This document shows, piece by piece, positions 13,867 to 26,224 of a DNA stretch of 64,000 nt. The translations under genes and the position numbers were made by a program. Source of the DNA: Gerris lacustris (taxonomy: Eukaryota; Arthropoda; Insecta; Hemiptera; Gerridae); NCBI GenBank assembly GCA_951217055.1, contig OX578276.1:38278205-38342204 (forward strand), given 5' to 3'. The notes beneath the pieces are model-generated. The model was not told the DNA's origin. It was given only the letters and a program-made list of their open reading frames with translations, and made no database searches. Every line of letters starts with the position of its first letter. Within the stretch, counting starts at the first letter, position 1.

Positions 13867-15396
13867 AATACAAATATTGAGCCTAAGCCGTAAATTTTGG
13901 TTCTATCGGTCTGAAACACACAGAATTTTAATTTTTTAGTATAATAATCAATTTTGCAAAGTTTTATCCCCGTAGCATTGTTAAAAGTGCCGATTATGCA
14001 AAATTACCCCGTTATGCAAAATACAAATATTGAGCCTAAGCCGTAAATTTTGGCTCTATCGGTCTAAAACGTACAGAATTTTATTATTTTAGTTTAATAC
14101 ACAATTTACTAAAGTTTTAGCCCAGTAGCATTGTTAGAAGTACCGATTATGCAAAATTACCCCGTTATGCAAAATACAAATATTGAGCCTAAGCCGTAAA
14201 TTTTGGCTCCATCGGTCTAAAACACACAGAATTTTAATTTTTTAGTTTAATACACAATTTACTAAAGTTTTAGCCCCGTAGCATTGTTAGAAGTGCCGAT
14301 TATGCAAAATTACCCCGTTATGCAAAATAGTAATATTGAGCCTAAGCCGTAAATTTTGGCTCTATCGATCTAAAGCTTACGGAATTTTAATTTTTTAGTT
14401 TAATACACAATTTACTAAAGTTTTAGCCCCGTAGCATTGTTAAAAGTGCCGATTATGCAAAATTACCCCGTTATGCAAAATACAAATATTGAGCCTAAGC
14501 CGTAAATTTTGGCTCTATCGGTCTAAAACTTACAGAATATTAATTTTTTAGTATAATAATCAATTTTGCAAAGTTTTAGCCCCGTAGCATTGTTAGAAGT
14601 ACCGATTATGCAAAATTACCCCGTTATGCAAAATACAAATATTGAGCCTAAGCCGTAAATTTTGGTTCTATCGGTCTGAAACACACAGAATTTTAATTTT
14701 TTAGTATAATAATCAATTTTGCAAAGTTTTATCCCCGTAGCATTGTTAAAAGTGCCGATTATGCAAAATTACCCCGTTATGCAAAATACAAATATTGAGC
14801 CTAAGCCGTAAATTTTGGCTCTATCGGTCTAAAACGTACAGAATTTTATTATTTTAGTTTAATACACAATTTACTAAAGTTTTAGCCCAGTAGCATTGTT
14901 AGAAGTACCGATTATGCAAAATTACCCCGTTATGCAAAATACAAATATTGAGCCTAAGCCGTAAATTTTGGCTCCATCGGTCTAAAACACACAGAATTTT
15001 AATTTTTTAGTTTAATACACAATTTACTAAAGTTTTAGCCCCGTAGCATTGTTAGAAGTGCCGATTATGCAAAATTACCCCGTTATGCAAAATAGTAATA
15101 TTGAGCCTAAGCCGTAAATTTTGGCTCTATCGATCTAAAGCTTACGGAATTTTAATTTTTTAGTTTAATACACAATTTACTAAAGTTTTAGCCCCGTAGC
15201 ATTGTTAAAAGTGCCGATTATGCAAAATTACCCCGTTATGCAAAATACAAATATTGAGCCTAAGCCGTAAATTTTGGCTCTATCGGTCTAAAACTTACAG
15301 AATATTAATTTTTTAGTATAATAATCAATTTTGCAAAGTTTTAGCCCCGTAGCATTGTTAGAAGTACCGATTATGCAAAATTACCCCGTTATGCAA
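13867..15396 (-). repeat. 5-monomer higher-order repeat, two copies
   Basis: Variants recur 765 bp (5 x 153) apart. GGTTCTATCGGTCTGAAAC lies near 13899 and 14664, and GTACAGAATTTTATTATTTT at 14071 and 14836. The copies are 13867-14631 and 14632-15396. One further partial monomer ends the clean array. Confidence 0.9.
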
Positions 15397-15446
15397 AATA
15401 CAAATATTGAGCCTAAGCCGTAAATTTTGGCTCTATTGGTCTGAAA

Positions 15447-15745
15447 CTTATTGGATGTTGTTTATACCCTATAATAAACAATTTGTCAACGTTTTAGCAC
15501 CCTAGCCGCATTAGAAGTACAAATTACCCATAGTACTTGGGTGTAGGAGTTACTTTTAAAATGGCTAGAATTTGTTTGGAGCCCAATTTTTGTGTCAAAA
15601 TTGTCTAAAAGTTGATGCATTTGCTTATTTATAGTATAATAGATAATTGTACCAAGTTTTAGCGACTTTGTACGATCAGAAGTAGCCATTATGCAAATTA
15701 TGCAAAGTATTTTGCATAATAGCCATTATGCAGAATAGGGTCGCC
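15447..15745 (-). repeat. Degenerate edge monomers of the satellite
   Basis: The sequence still echoes the monomer (GTTTTAGC-CC-TAGC, AGAAGTAC, ATTATGCAAATTATGCAAAG, ATTATGCAGAATAGGG) but with many changes. This is the usual appearance of an array boundary, where homogenisation fades. No gene is seen. Confidence 0.75.
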
Positions 15746-17200
15746 CCTCGGAACTACTATTTGAAACTACTAAACTTTCATGACAAATTTAATCGAAATT
15801 GTTTTTGTCAACGTGTTTTCTTAGACGACGGATAGACATTTAAAAAAACATTTTTTTTTTTGGACCTAGGAGTCTTTAACGCGTATACCCATCAGAATTT
15901 CAAATAATAATTTTTACGTCATTTTAATAATGTTTATTTATACTCTACATATAACATATATGTTACTACGTATATACTCTTCGTACATGAGAAAATATAT
16001 AAATTTATATAAAATATATATTCAGATTTTATTTATAAGATACAGAAGGAAAAATTGCTAATGATTGTTTGTCATCATTAGGGCACGGATTATTATGCAT
16101 TTATAAATGTTAAATATGCACATATATGAATTAATAAGCTCTGAAAAATGCAAGAGAAGTAAAATATGCAAATAGAATTTGTGTATTTTTTTATTTAAAC
16201 GATTGAAATTGAGATCAACAAATTGTATTTCCTTACTTTATAAAATAATAAAATGTAATTAAAATGTTTTCCTCATTATTTTTTAAATTAAAATAAGGAA
16301 AAATAAATTTTAGAAAAAAAAAATTAAAAAAAAATAGAGAGAGAAAAAAAAAATATAAATAAAAAATAATAATCTAAAATAAAAATAATAAAGTTTATAT
16401 AGGTACATATAAACTTTTAAAGTATTAGAGACCACGTGATCTTTAAGATTTTAAAATTTAATGTAGCGACTGAAAAATCGTGCAACATCGACTGAGTTCA
16501 CTGGTGCGTTTTTAAGTTTATTAAGCCGGGGTCACTAATTTCCTTTCTCTTCATCTTCACTCTTTTCTCCACTAAGAATGCTTGAAAATATTTTAATGTA
16601 TTCCCACCCCATTCTTGTACAAAAAATCTTATAATCTTATCTCCAGGTTTTCTTTAATTTTCTGGTTAGTTTATTTTAAAGAGGTGACAGATTTTTCAGG
16701 TGAGATTTTAATTTTGTAATTACTTTTGCCGTGTGAAGCGAATGGTGTTAGTGTAAAACATTTCTAGTAATTTTGTTGTAAATAATTTGCAGCCACTGCT
16801 GAACTAAAAGGCAAAACCTCCCTCCTTTCTATATTCAACTTAACTTCTGTGATTTACAAAACAAAACTGCCATCTCGATACACCCTCCCTATACCTTTAA
16901 TTTTAATTCACAGAGCTCCCTTCTATCTCTACCCTTAACTTCTGTAGTTTATGTAGTGGGGACATCAATAATCAATCGTTAAAATATCGATGCAACGATC
17001 TCCCGACCAGACGAACAAAAAAAGATAGCTGATTTATTAAAAACTTTTCATAGTAGTCCAGTTATTTTAGTCAAAAATATGCCTTTTGTTCCGAAAAAAT
17101 CGGAGCCAAAATTTTTTTTTGTTGATCGCTTCATTTTGACGTTCTGAAGAACAACATATTCAAAATCGACAACGAGATCGTTGTCGCGTTAAAAGATATT
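15746..17200. other. AT-rich intergenic stretch
   Basis: Long A/T and A/G-rich low-complexity tracts (16180-16400) lie among unique sequence. No ORF of convincing length, RNA gene or mobile-element end was recognised. Confidence 0.5.
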
Positions 17201-17214
17201 CAAGGGCAAAGGTC

Positions 17215-17720
17215 AACAAATTCTGCTAATTGTGAATACCTCGCTTCCTATGGCTCGGACACCAATTAACGTGGTTATCAAAATTAAAGATAACAAAATT
17301 TTCCACAAAAAATGTTTTATTCAATTTTTACGTACAATGGACGGTTTACGGACTAAAGGGCGAAGAAAATCTATGAATATTTAGTATCCGTCGCCGCACC
17401 ACTATTTGCGTATTTTTACAAATATCTCGCTTTCTATGGCTCGGACAAAAATTAAGGTGATTATCAAAAAGCAAGATTATTAAATTTTCCACAAAAAAGG
17501 TCTCATTCATTTTTTACGGACAACGAACGGTTTAGCAAAGATCTAGTTTATTATAACTTGCATAGTGTTTGTTTTTGCACGACTTTTTTCGTATTTTGGT
17601 GAATATCTCGTTTTCTGTGGCCCGTAGACCAATTGAGAATCAGATCAAAATTAAAGAATATAAAATTTAACACAAGAAACGTTGTGTTCATATTTTACGT
17701 ACAACGAACCGTTTATGTAA
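17215..17720 (+). repeat. Diverged ~183-bp tandem repeat, three units
   Basis: The motif TCGCTTCCTATGGCTCGG (and variants) recurs at 17241, 17427 and 17608, giving steps of 186 and 181 bp. Each unit is followed by TTTTACG-ACAA-G-ACGGTTTA. The units are only moderately similar, so this is an old satellite or a transposon-internal repeat. It shares style (TATCTCG, then ACAACG-A--GTTTACGG) with the ~186-bp subrepeats at 900-1310. Confidence 0.75.
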
Positions 17721-18507
17721 TAAAGTGCTCCGAAGTTTCTGCAAAATGCGTATTAACGACCAATAAGTTTGGTTTTCCTCGAGGATGTTTCACGGTGGAA
17801 ACTGTTATTCTATACCTACAAGGGACATTTCAAGTTTGTTTGGACATAGTTTGAAAATATTGGTGCATCAGGGTTTAATATTTTATAAAGGTCATTGTTA
17901 CTGTAACAATCACTGTTTTCGATACCGGAGTTCGACACATTGATATCCCAACCCTAAATTTACAGATTCTTCCCCTCCATCCTAAACTTAAGTTGTTGGA
18001 CATGTCGCTTCTAAATGTCTCCTTCTTTGTCTTTGAAAAACTCAATAAAACCACCGTTTATGTAAAAAAAAAAATAATAAAAAAATATATATGTATTGCA
18101 TCTAATGTACAAAAATATGAAGTTAACAGTAAAATATGCAAAAAACATAAAAATCCGAGCCTTATAGTCATCTTTATTGCAGAAGAGTCAGAATGAAGAA
18201 ATAGTATATGATAAATATAAATATGTACTTCAGATTTAATTTTCAAGAGACAGAACCCATTTTGTGAAGTCAGTAAATGTCTGGTAACTTTAGAAAAATA
18301 TAAAGATAACGTAAGAACATGTTTATTCAATGATCTTATCTCTTCAATGTTTATTTATACAATTAGCATAAAAAATCTAAAATTACTTTCACGACAATAA
18401 TTATGAAGAAATGCGGTAATGAATTTTAAATTATCGCAATTTTCACGCAAATAGTAGGATCGAAAAAAATAATTTTGTTTTCGTTACCTATATAATATAA
18501 AGGTAGA
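17721..18507. other. Non-coding AT-rich stretch
   Basis: Short overlapping ORFs exist on both strands, but none resembles a known protein and composition explains them. A small inverted repeat, ATTGTTAC-T-GTAACAAT, lies near 17893-17909. Confidence 0.4.
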
Positions 18508-18515
18508 CTACCTAC

Positions 18516-20038
18516 CAGTGGCGCACCCAGGATTTTTTTCTGGGGGGGGCTAACCCAGACTCAAAGATGTAAAAGTTGTGACCGGGGGGGGGGGGGGGGG
18601 GGGGTTAAAAGTAGTAGTAGGAATCTAGTACTTTCTACTCGAACGGGTAGAGGTTGAACCACTTGTTCGAACCTAGCGATAATATAAATTAAAAAGTAAA
18701 AAATTTAAATCGTAACTTTCTTAATATTTCTATGAGCCAGTTTTAAAACAATCGGTCCGAGACAACTGACGAAATTTCTCTTATACGAATTTATATAATA
18801 TTACTTAGTTCAGTGTTTTCCATTTGCTAGTGTTCGAGTTTTCGTTGGTACATAATTATTAAAATTTAATATTTTATCAAAATTTATAATAAAAATAACT
18901 TTTCTTCAAGAAAAAATCGGACCCGGCCTCTCTCCGACCGGGTTTAATGCTATTTTCTCAGGAACTAGAATTTTCCCGGGTAAACGGCTTATTATCGTTA
19001 TAGATTCGTATTTAAATGGACTACATTTTCAAAATTTTTAATCAAAATCGTCGAAATCGTTTACGAGAAATAATTTTTTTCAAATTTTTTCAGAGTTTTG
19101 GGGGTAGCAACCCTAAATTTGGAGCAAAAATCATTTCTCTATTTTACCTTGGAGTGTGATATTATGTGTATATACTAAACTTCGTATATACTAAATTTCG
19201 TCAAAATCGGCCCCGTAGTTTAGGCTCCACGCGTCTGCACACAAAACAGACATTTTTTAAAAAACACTTATTTGAACTCAGGGGGACCTCAAAACGTGAT
19301 GAAAATTTGATTTTGATGGATTTACAAAATCGGATTTTCGCGCCATCACAATACTTCTTCTTTATAATATGAGGAAGTCAAAAACTCATAATTTGTTTCA
19401 CGAGTATATTTCGTAAAAGTCAATAGTATTTTCTTAAGTATGTGTATTTTCTTGTGGGTTCTGAGGGGGGGGGGGGAGCTTTAACCCCTTCAGCCCCCCC
19501 CCCCGTGTGTGCGCCACTGAAAAACCAAATAGTTATTGTTTTAGTGACTAGAATTTAACACAAAAGAGAGAAAAAAATCCGAGGTACCTACTACATATCT
19601 GTTTTATATTTAGAATGAACTTTTTTGGTAAAGGTTTTTTTCGAGGGATCTTTTTCATATCTTTATATAGAGGGGGAGAAAAAACAATATCAAACCAAAA
19701 TCTTAATAAGGTATCATAGATAAAGATAGGGTTGGGCCAGGGGGTGTCCGTGTCACATGCTCTATTCTCCCTGGATAAGACAACAGGCATGACACCGCTC
19801 GCAATAATACTTTAATCTTATCATTATTTCTATTCCTATGAAGGCAAAAAAAAAAAAAAAAAATCTTTTAACTCAAACTTAAAATAATAAAAACTTCATT
19901 TAATTTGTTTTTATTGATTAATTGTCATTTTTTTTTATTATCTTTCTTTTCTACCGCAGCCCTATATAAGTTGATCTAGGCTAGGGTGCTCTGGGGGGGG
20001 CTTCAGCCCCTTCAGCCCCCCCCGTGGGTGCGCCACTG
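18516..20038 (+). mobile_element. hAT-type non-autonomous element with 8-bp target duplication
   Basis: The left end reads CAGTGGCGCACCCAGG (18516) and the right end reads GGGTGCGCCACTG (ending 20038), forming terminal inverted repeats of the CAGTGGCG type seen in hAT transposons. CTACCTAC directly flanks both sides (18508-18515 and 20039-20046), a perfect 8-bp target-site duplication. The interior has G/C homopolymers and a family A repeat copy, with no transposase ORF. A second right-end-like sequence (TGTGCGCCACTG, ending 19519) lies inside, so part of the element is duplicated or a second element is nested. Confidence 0.85.
18700..19380 (+). repeat. Interspersed repeat family A, copy 1
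   Basis: The order of landmarks is ATCGGTCCGAGACAA, GTGTTTTCCATTTG, GGCCTCTCTCCGACCGGG, TTTTCTCAGGAACTAG, CGTATTTAAATGGACTA, GTAGTTTAGGCTCCACGCGT, TCTGCAC, CAATACTT. The same order recurs at 32335-32885 and, reversed, at 29838-30445, with partial copies elsewhere. Its reverse strand carries a tRNA B-box-like motif, best kept in the 30.3-kb copy. No ORF is seen. Confidence 0.8.
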
Positions 20039-21460
20039 CTACCTACCTAAATATTTTGAGTTTAGCTGAAGGGATTCAGATAAATCATATTCATAAAAAT
20101 CGTACAAACATTAACTAGTAAAAAACATGAAATGGATCAAATAAAAAATATTATTATTTGGTCTTTATAGTAGGAACTTAATTAATTGTACCATGTAAGT
20201 ACGAAGTAAAATGTATCCCAAAGGAGTAACGATGAAATGTGATGGAGGATGATTTAGGCTTAGGGTTAGTTTCATAGACGCATCTTAGCTTATATTTGTA
20301 TATTTATGAGTGCATATATATATATATATAATACCCGCCTGGGAGAGGGAAATAAACTCTATACTGTATCTGATGGACCTACAAATAATCGGTGTAATCC
20401 TTGTAGACACGGTCTATACCTTACTTTATAACCTAAATCTTATAAGGGAGGTCTGAATTCATAACTTTTAGTGTAAATCTTAATCTCAAAAGATTTGGTT
20501 ATATTAAAGAACTTCAAAAGATGAGGGATTTGGAACATAGGATCAGTCCCTGTTTCTTACCAGACACGATAACGTTCAGGCCCTTATCGAATTGAAGGTA
20601 AATAAAACATGGGTATAAGTGAAGGTTGAGGTATAAGATATTATACCCTATGCTTCACCTAGAAGATAAAGGACATAGTAAAAGTAAGTTTGCTTTAGCC
20701 TCCATGCGACTCCACAGACTACAAAAAGTAGTAGTAGTTGATTTTAGTTTGAGTAGAGCAACAGTTTGTCCATTCATTCACTGTCTATTCATACATTTCA
20801 TCGGGATCATTCTCAGAATTATACGAGTTACAAGACGTTTTTATTTACCTCAAAAGGGAAAAAAGGACCAAAAAGCATTGGTTTTATAAGAATTGTCGAG
20901 ATTTACACACAGAAAAAAGACAGATCAGTATTTAAAAACTTTTTTTACTCAAGGGACAATAAAACGTATGAATCAATCAAACCTGAATTTTGTTCTATCA
21001 CAATCTTTTTCTCTATATATACTGTGTGTATGAGAAAATAATATAAAGCTTTCGCAGCTTTGGGCTCATGAGTCAAATAAGCTGGCACAATTATAGTTGT
21101 ACTGTTTACAGTAAATAAGTAAGCAAAATATATATGCCACAATGCAGGTTTAATGTATGGTCACGAAGCATACTATAGAATGGTTTGATTTAACTTGTTT
21201 TTTGTAGGGAACTAACTGGAAGACAAGGTCACCAGATTGCGTCTGAGTTATTTCTAACTATACCTCGACCAGAGCGATGGCCTGCCAACTATACTTGCCT
21301 CCAATTATTATTATATATCGCTTTGTCGTCCCCTCAAGCTTTCTTCATTTTTGCACAACTGTCAACTATGTGTTTTATGACTCACATATTTAATTATTTG
21401 TCTTCATATACACATGTGTTTGTTCTTTATCATGTGTTATGTGTTGTTATTTTAGAAGTT
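20039..21460. other. Intergenic stretch without recognised features
   Basis: A short TA run lies near 20316-20332. ORFs of 65-91 codons occur on both strands (20626-21142), but they overlap one another and resemble nothing known. No mobile-element ends were found. Confidence 0.4.
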
Positions 21461-21464
21461 TTTA

Positions 21465-21705
21465 ATTAAAATCTTCAGAGCTATTTTCGAGTAATAATAT
21501 TTTTTACTTTTTTGAGTTTTTTGATGGTGTCCAAATTTAGGGCTAAAAGTCATTTCTCGATTTCGCCTCGGGGCAAATTTTTTTGATCATGTAAGCCAAA
21601 TTCAATCAAAATTAACCCAATAGTTTAGTGTCTGCGCATCTGCACAGACTACGAAGTTATGCAGACATTTGGTGCCATCACAATACTTTCTCCCTTTTTA
21701 TACTT
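21465..21705 (+). repeat. Family A repeat, partial copy
   Basis: Matches the 3' half of family A: AGTTTTTTGATGGTGTC, CATTTCTCGATTTCGCCTCG, AATAGTTTAGTGTCTGCGCA, TCTGCACAGACTACG, then GGTGCCATCACAATACTTTC. Confidence 0.7.
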
Positions 21706-24384
21706 TAGAACCGTTAAAGTTAAGTATGTAAATTAATTTAGGTATCAGTTTAGATAAGTTGTTATATATCTATTTGAAGACCTTCAAATCAGAATAAACA
21801 TTTATTTTTATTGGAACAAATGTGTTAGCTAAATAACCAATCAATCATCAGCAAAAACCAATCATTTCTAGGTGAGTCTTCGCCGTCGTAGGATACTCTT
21901 CGATTACATAAATGATGTATATAAGACAGTAAAAAGAAGCTGTTAGGACGCAACAACTGGCACAGATCACAGATAAGTACTAAGGAACAACAAAGAAGCT
22001 CTGTGGACGAATCAACTAACCCAGACGAGCACGAATAACCATGTACGAACGAGATCAAATGAAAACGAAACAGATTTGACAACACAAACATGAGCGAATG
22101 ACATAGAACTACGCCGAACGAAGCCGATTGTTTGTTGGACTTCAAAGAAGTTTGTTCGCGCTCGATTATGTTCGTGAGGTGCGGAAGGTTTGCTAAAATA
22201 AACTAATAACTAGGACAAACAGCGGAAATGGAACTTCAACAAACACTCAACTATTTTATGTTTTTCCTCAAACCTATTCGTTAGTGAGTGTTAGTGTTCG
22301 TATGTGCTAATTCGTACTCATATTCGAGTTTTCTATTCCCCGTAAGGTAGGATTATTTTTACTATCAATCACCAAATTCAAGCATTAAAGAAATTTAAAG
22401 TGGTGAATATTAGACAAAGTAATAATGTAGTGGAGAATGAGAAAGTCCAATTTACAAGTGGATACTAAAATTTGTTGAGCGAAAACGTAGGGGTAATTTT
22501 TCCCCCACATATTAGAAGCTGTTTACTGTATTGATTTTATGGCGTGAGTCGATTACATAAGATTGTCAAGATTAAAATCTTTTTAGTTCTTAAAGAAGCC
22601 ATCTCAAATTGCCAAATGTTTTATTATCTGTTTGTAAATAAATTCTTGTCATCATGAGAAAGCGTTCCAATGTTCAAGAACTTCGATATCGTAAAAATTT
22701 TAAATTCCACTTGACCCCCTTTCATTCAGCTTTGTACCTGTTTAAATAAAAAAAAAAAAAATACATATATTACTATTATGATATATTGAGATTAACTCAA
22801 GATTATTTTAGTTTAAAGTGTTTTAATGTTGATACTCAAGTGCTTTGTTGTTATTTTTATTATATTGACTCAAAATAATTGATCTGTTAATAGAAATAAT
22901 CATAAAACTACAGCAATAGGTTAAAAATACTGATCTAGTTCAGAACCGAGGGTAGAAGAAAAGTTGCCTAGTCCAAGGAAATTAGTCTGAACCATTGTCA
23001 GAGTAGCATAACCATAACCACATGTTAATTTATAATAATCTCACCTTGGGACAAACTTATTGTGGACACAGCATTAGCTGATCTGTCACCATTTATAATC
23101 GAGGCGTCAAGTTAAATATAGCCTAATTCACAGAGAAACAAAAAAATCTGGTTCAATAGATATTTTTTATAGCTATGTATTTCGTAAATTTTCAAGAAAA
23201 CAATAGTCTCCCTCGTTAACTGATATAACACGTACAACATTTTCTAATGTACGATAATTACTTGGTCTTGGTTTTTTCCATTTATTATTAGTTGTTTCGC
23301 GTTTTCGTGGTTATATCTAATTATTATTGAACATTTTAGAAAATAAAAAGGGTTTATCTGAGTTTTCTAGGATAGGTTTATCTAGAGTTGTTTAATTTCA
23401 AGAAGAATAATGAATTGTTTCAAACATATAACAATTTGATATACAGTGTAAATATAATAGTGATGATAAGCATGTTGTTATCTTAATAGATAATGGGCGC
23501 TTATCATGAATCATAGCAAGGAATCTGGTTTTTTATTCTTTGATAAGAATATTATTTGTATTCCAACAAGATTTAAATACAATTAGAAAAAGGCGTTTAA
23601 GTTAACACATGCACTTGAATTTTGAATAACTCAATTATTATTTTTGAACGATGGGAATTTCTTCATTTCAGAGACTTGGGCTTTGAAAAGTGTATGTTTG
23701 TTAACGATAACTGGCCTATAAATTGATAGATTTGAACGAAATTCGGCAAAAACTTACATCTCACCATTTGTGACAACTGTATAGTTTATGGAAATTTCAC
23801 ACTTAATATTTTAAAGATGACGGACAATATAGTGGACGACTAAATAAAAGCTTTTAGTCAGCAAGCCATGTTTTATATCGTTTTAAAAAATATTTGAGAG
23901 CAGGGAAAGATGTAATTATTCAAATTTCACACTTTATATTTTAGAGATTGCTGTCAATATAGGGGACAGGGGACGACTAAAAACAAATGACATATTATTA
24001 TCATAAACCGTTTTAAAGATCTTGAAGAGTAGGAAATGAATATGTAACTATTATTACAAAAAATGTATAAAAATGCTGACCGAAATGAGAGAGTTGAAAA
24101 ATAAGTTCACGCTAATATGGCATGTTGAGCCATGTAGATATCATGTTAAAGCTTTTTCCAGGTAGATTAAGAATAGTATGTTTTTTTCCGAAGTTCGAAG
24201 AATGTTTCCAGGTAGCTTTATTAAAAATAAATTTGGCCGATATAAGATCTAAAGTCTACACGAGTTCTTTAAGCGCCTTGACACTAGCTAAAAACATTTA
24301 AAAAGTGTTCAACAGGTGGTTGCTTACAATTTGTTTTCGTTTTTCAGCTAAATCTGTTGTTTTTTCATCAATATTTCGACTTAA
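21706..24384. other. Long intergenic stretch, mostly unique
   Basis: A 106-codon minus-strand ORF (21825-22145) is cysteine- and serine-rich and resembles no known protein. I treat it as chance. 23700-23845 is the reverse complement of sequence near 54030-54130, marking a dispersed repeat. Nothing else was recognised. Confidence 0.4.
23700..23845 (-). repeat. Dispersed repeat shared with intron 2 of the ligase gene
   Basis: The complement reads AAGTGTGAAATTTCC, then ACAGTTGTCACAAATGG-GAGATG, then GCCGAATTT. It matches 54050-54120 (AGTGTGAAAATTCC, ACAGTTGTCACAAATGCC-GAGATG, GCCGAATTT). The class is unknown. Confidence 0.6.
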
Positions 24385-24760
24385 ATGTTTAGATTTGTAT
24401 TTAAATGGACTAAATTTATTGAAGATTTTAATGCAAATCGTGTGAGCCATTTTTGAATTTTACTTCCGAGCTTACCGAAGGTAACGGAAGCTATGTGATC
24501 GTTCTGAAGAACTAAAAATTTTTAGGTCTCCGATTTCAAAAATTCCAAGACAGAAATCCGTTTCAGACATCAGGGATCATTTTTGGTTCCGTGTCTGTCT
24601 GTCTGTCGGTCTGTCATAATTCTGACATGTCGGTGGGTCATAATTAGCCCATTTTTGGGCCCATAAGTTTGAAACTTCTGCGCCTATTTGTTTCTATTCC
24701 TCATACGCACAAACATACATTTATTTACAAGTATACCTTCTAAAGTACTCATCTGATTTT
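24385..24760 (+). repeat. Family A fragment followed by family B copy 2
   Basis: 24385-24460 retains the family A core (TTTGTATTTAAATGGACTAAA). From about 24470, family B begins (GAGCTTACCGAAGGTAACGG, CTGTCTGTCTGTCGGTCTGTC, ACACATACATTTATTT-like end). The family B part aligns to 3781-4085. Confidence 0.75.
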
Positions 24761-25754
24761 TATGAAATTTGGGTGGTGTTGGAGACCAACAATTGTTAAT
24801 TATATTTTTTTACTTTATTATTTATAATGTATTCTTTTCTTTAAAAATGGCACTATTTAGCACACGATTTCTTCAAACCAACGCATCACTTTCTACGTTC
24901 AAATTGACTTTCTACTCTAAAATTACGTTCAACTTAATATTTGTTTATAAATAATCGGGATAACCACGATGCAACCTCTTTCGTTTTCGTCATTACGTTC
25001 AGAAAGGGCATCACTCTTCTTGCTTGCGCTGGAATACGGATATCTTCCCCCAGACGTATTTACGTCGAACATAATATGTTTCTTACGTATCATACGTAGC
25101 TTAGGGTAAGCGTAAGGAATCCTCAACATACGTTCTACGCATTCGAACTCTGGACCTGCTAGCAGACGCTTCGGACACGTGCACGTGTCGCCACTTTAAC
25201 ATGTTTAATTAACTTTCAGTAATTAATTAATTTAGTCTCAGGGCCCTCAGCTTTAACATTTTTATTCAACTTAAATCACACATCTTCGATTCTCATTGAG
25301 TCCAGGTAGAAGACGTCGGAACTTAGCACCTACGTCGCGGCATGCTGGACATCCACGGCTAAGTCCATTTAATTTAATTCATTATTTTAATCTTTATGTT
25401 TCTTTAATTTAACTTCAGTGTGAATGTGTGTGCGAATGATTGTTTTGGTGTGAAACAATTTGGTCATTTTCTTGTAAAACTTAACTTATCTTTTAACTTG
25501 TATGAATGCGTGCGTGAATGAAGCTTCACTTACATTAAATTCACTTTTTTTATGATCTACTGTCAGTATTTGGTTTCGGAACAAATACAGACAATTTATC
25601 TGTAATTTAACGTCAATTTTAATTTTAATTTCTGTAAAACAACTGCTGGTAACCATTTTACTCATTGTGGCGTGTGCCACATATTATAATTCTCGTTCGT
25701 TAAACCTATCTTTTGTTCGTATTCATTTATTTTCCTTTTTAAGGTGGTCCTTTG

Positions 25755-25805
<51 letters not shown>

Positions 25806-26224
25806 CCTTCAATTCAGACATTATTTCTTGGTAATCATTTTTTTTTAGATCCTCATATAAGGTGTGAACCCTATGAGCCTAACAGGCTGTTTGTCGATAG
25901 AAGCTCGCAGATAGCCCCAGATTAATTTCAACCTTCTACGCTCTTTGAATTTTGTTAAATTGATTCTTAAAATCATGTAAAATAGACAGCCAATTATGTG
26001 GCACATAGCTTCCTCGTATTCTGTCACGTACTTACTGTTTCCACCGTTTTTTAATGTCAAAATTGTTTTGTGCTTTTACATGAATTGAAGTACCAATTAA
26101 GCAAAAATTAAAGACCGTAGACGGCTGAAATTAATATAGGCTCTTGGCTACATTTGACAAATTATTAATATTTCTTAATAATCAGACAAGTACTTTTAAA
26201 GATATTGGTGTAAATAAATGTATT
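24761..26224. other. Intergenic stretch with an E-box palindrome
   Basis: No gene was recognised. 25174-25189 is a perfect 16-bp palindrome (GACACGTGCACGTGTC) holding two CACGTG cores. ORFs of 60-71 codons on the minus strand resemble nothing. Confidence 0.4.
25757..25803. repeat. TA dinucleotide microsatellite
   Basis: An uninterrupted (TA)n run of about 47 bp. Confidence 0.95.

Larger units (their letters stand above)
4603..15446 (-). repeat. Main 153-bp satellite array, about 71 monomers
   Basis: The landmark GATTATGCAAAATTACCCCG recurs with an exact 153-bp step (5118, 5271, 5424, 5577, 5730, 5883, 6036, 6189, 6342 and onward). Each monomer holds a direct repeat TTATGCAAAAT, then TACCCCG, then TTATGCAAAAT, and an imperfect dyad AGCC-GTAAATTTT-GGCT. 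Two monomer types alternate: one with TTTACTAAAGTTTTAGCCCAG and one with TTTTGCAAAGTTTTAGCCCCG. Relative to the block at 1-772 the array is inverted. It is typical of centromeric or heterochromatic satellite, but its chromosomal position cannot be told from sequence. Confidence 0.97.

Noticed and set aside
4603..15446. Regular repeats that might be mistaken for a CRISPR array
   Set aside because: There are no unique spacers. The whole 153-bp unit repeats, and the genome is eukaryotic.
18058..18330. 90-codon hydrophobic frame
   Set aside because: Phe/Ile/Leu-rich translation is what AT-rich DNA yields by chance. There is no supporting signal.
20626..21142. Three overlapping frames of 65-91 codons
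   Set aside because: They overlap on both strands, have AT-driven composition and match no known motif.
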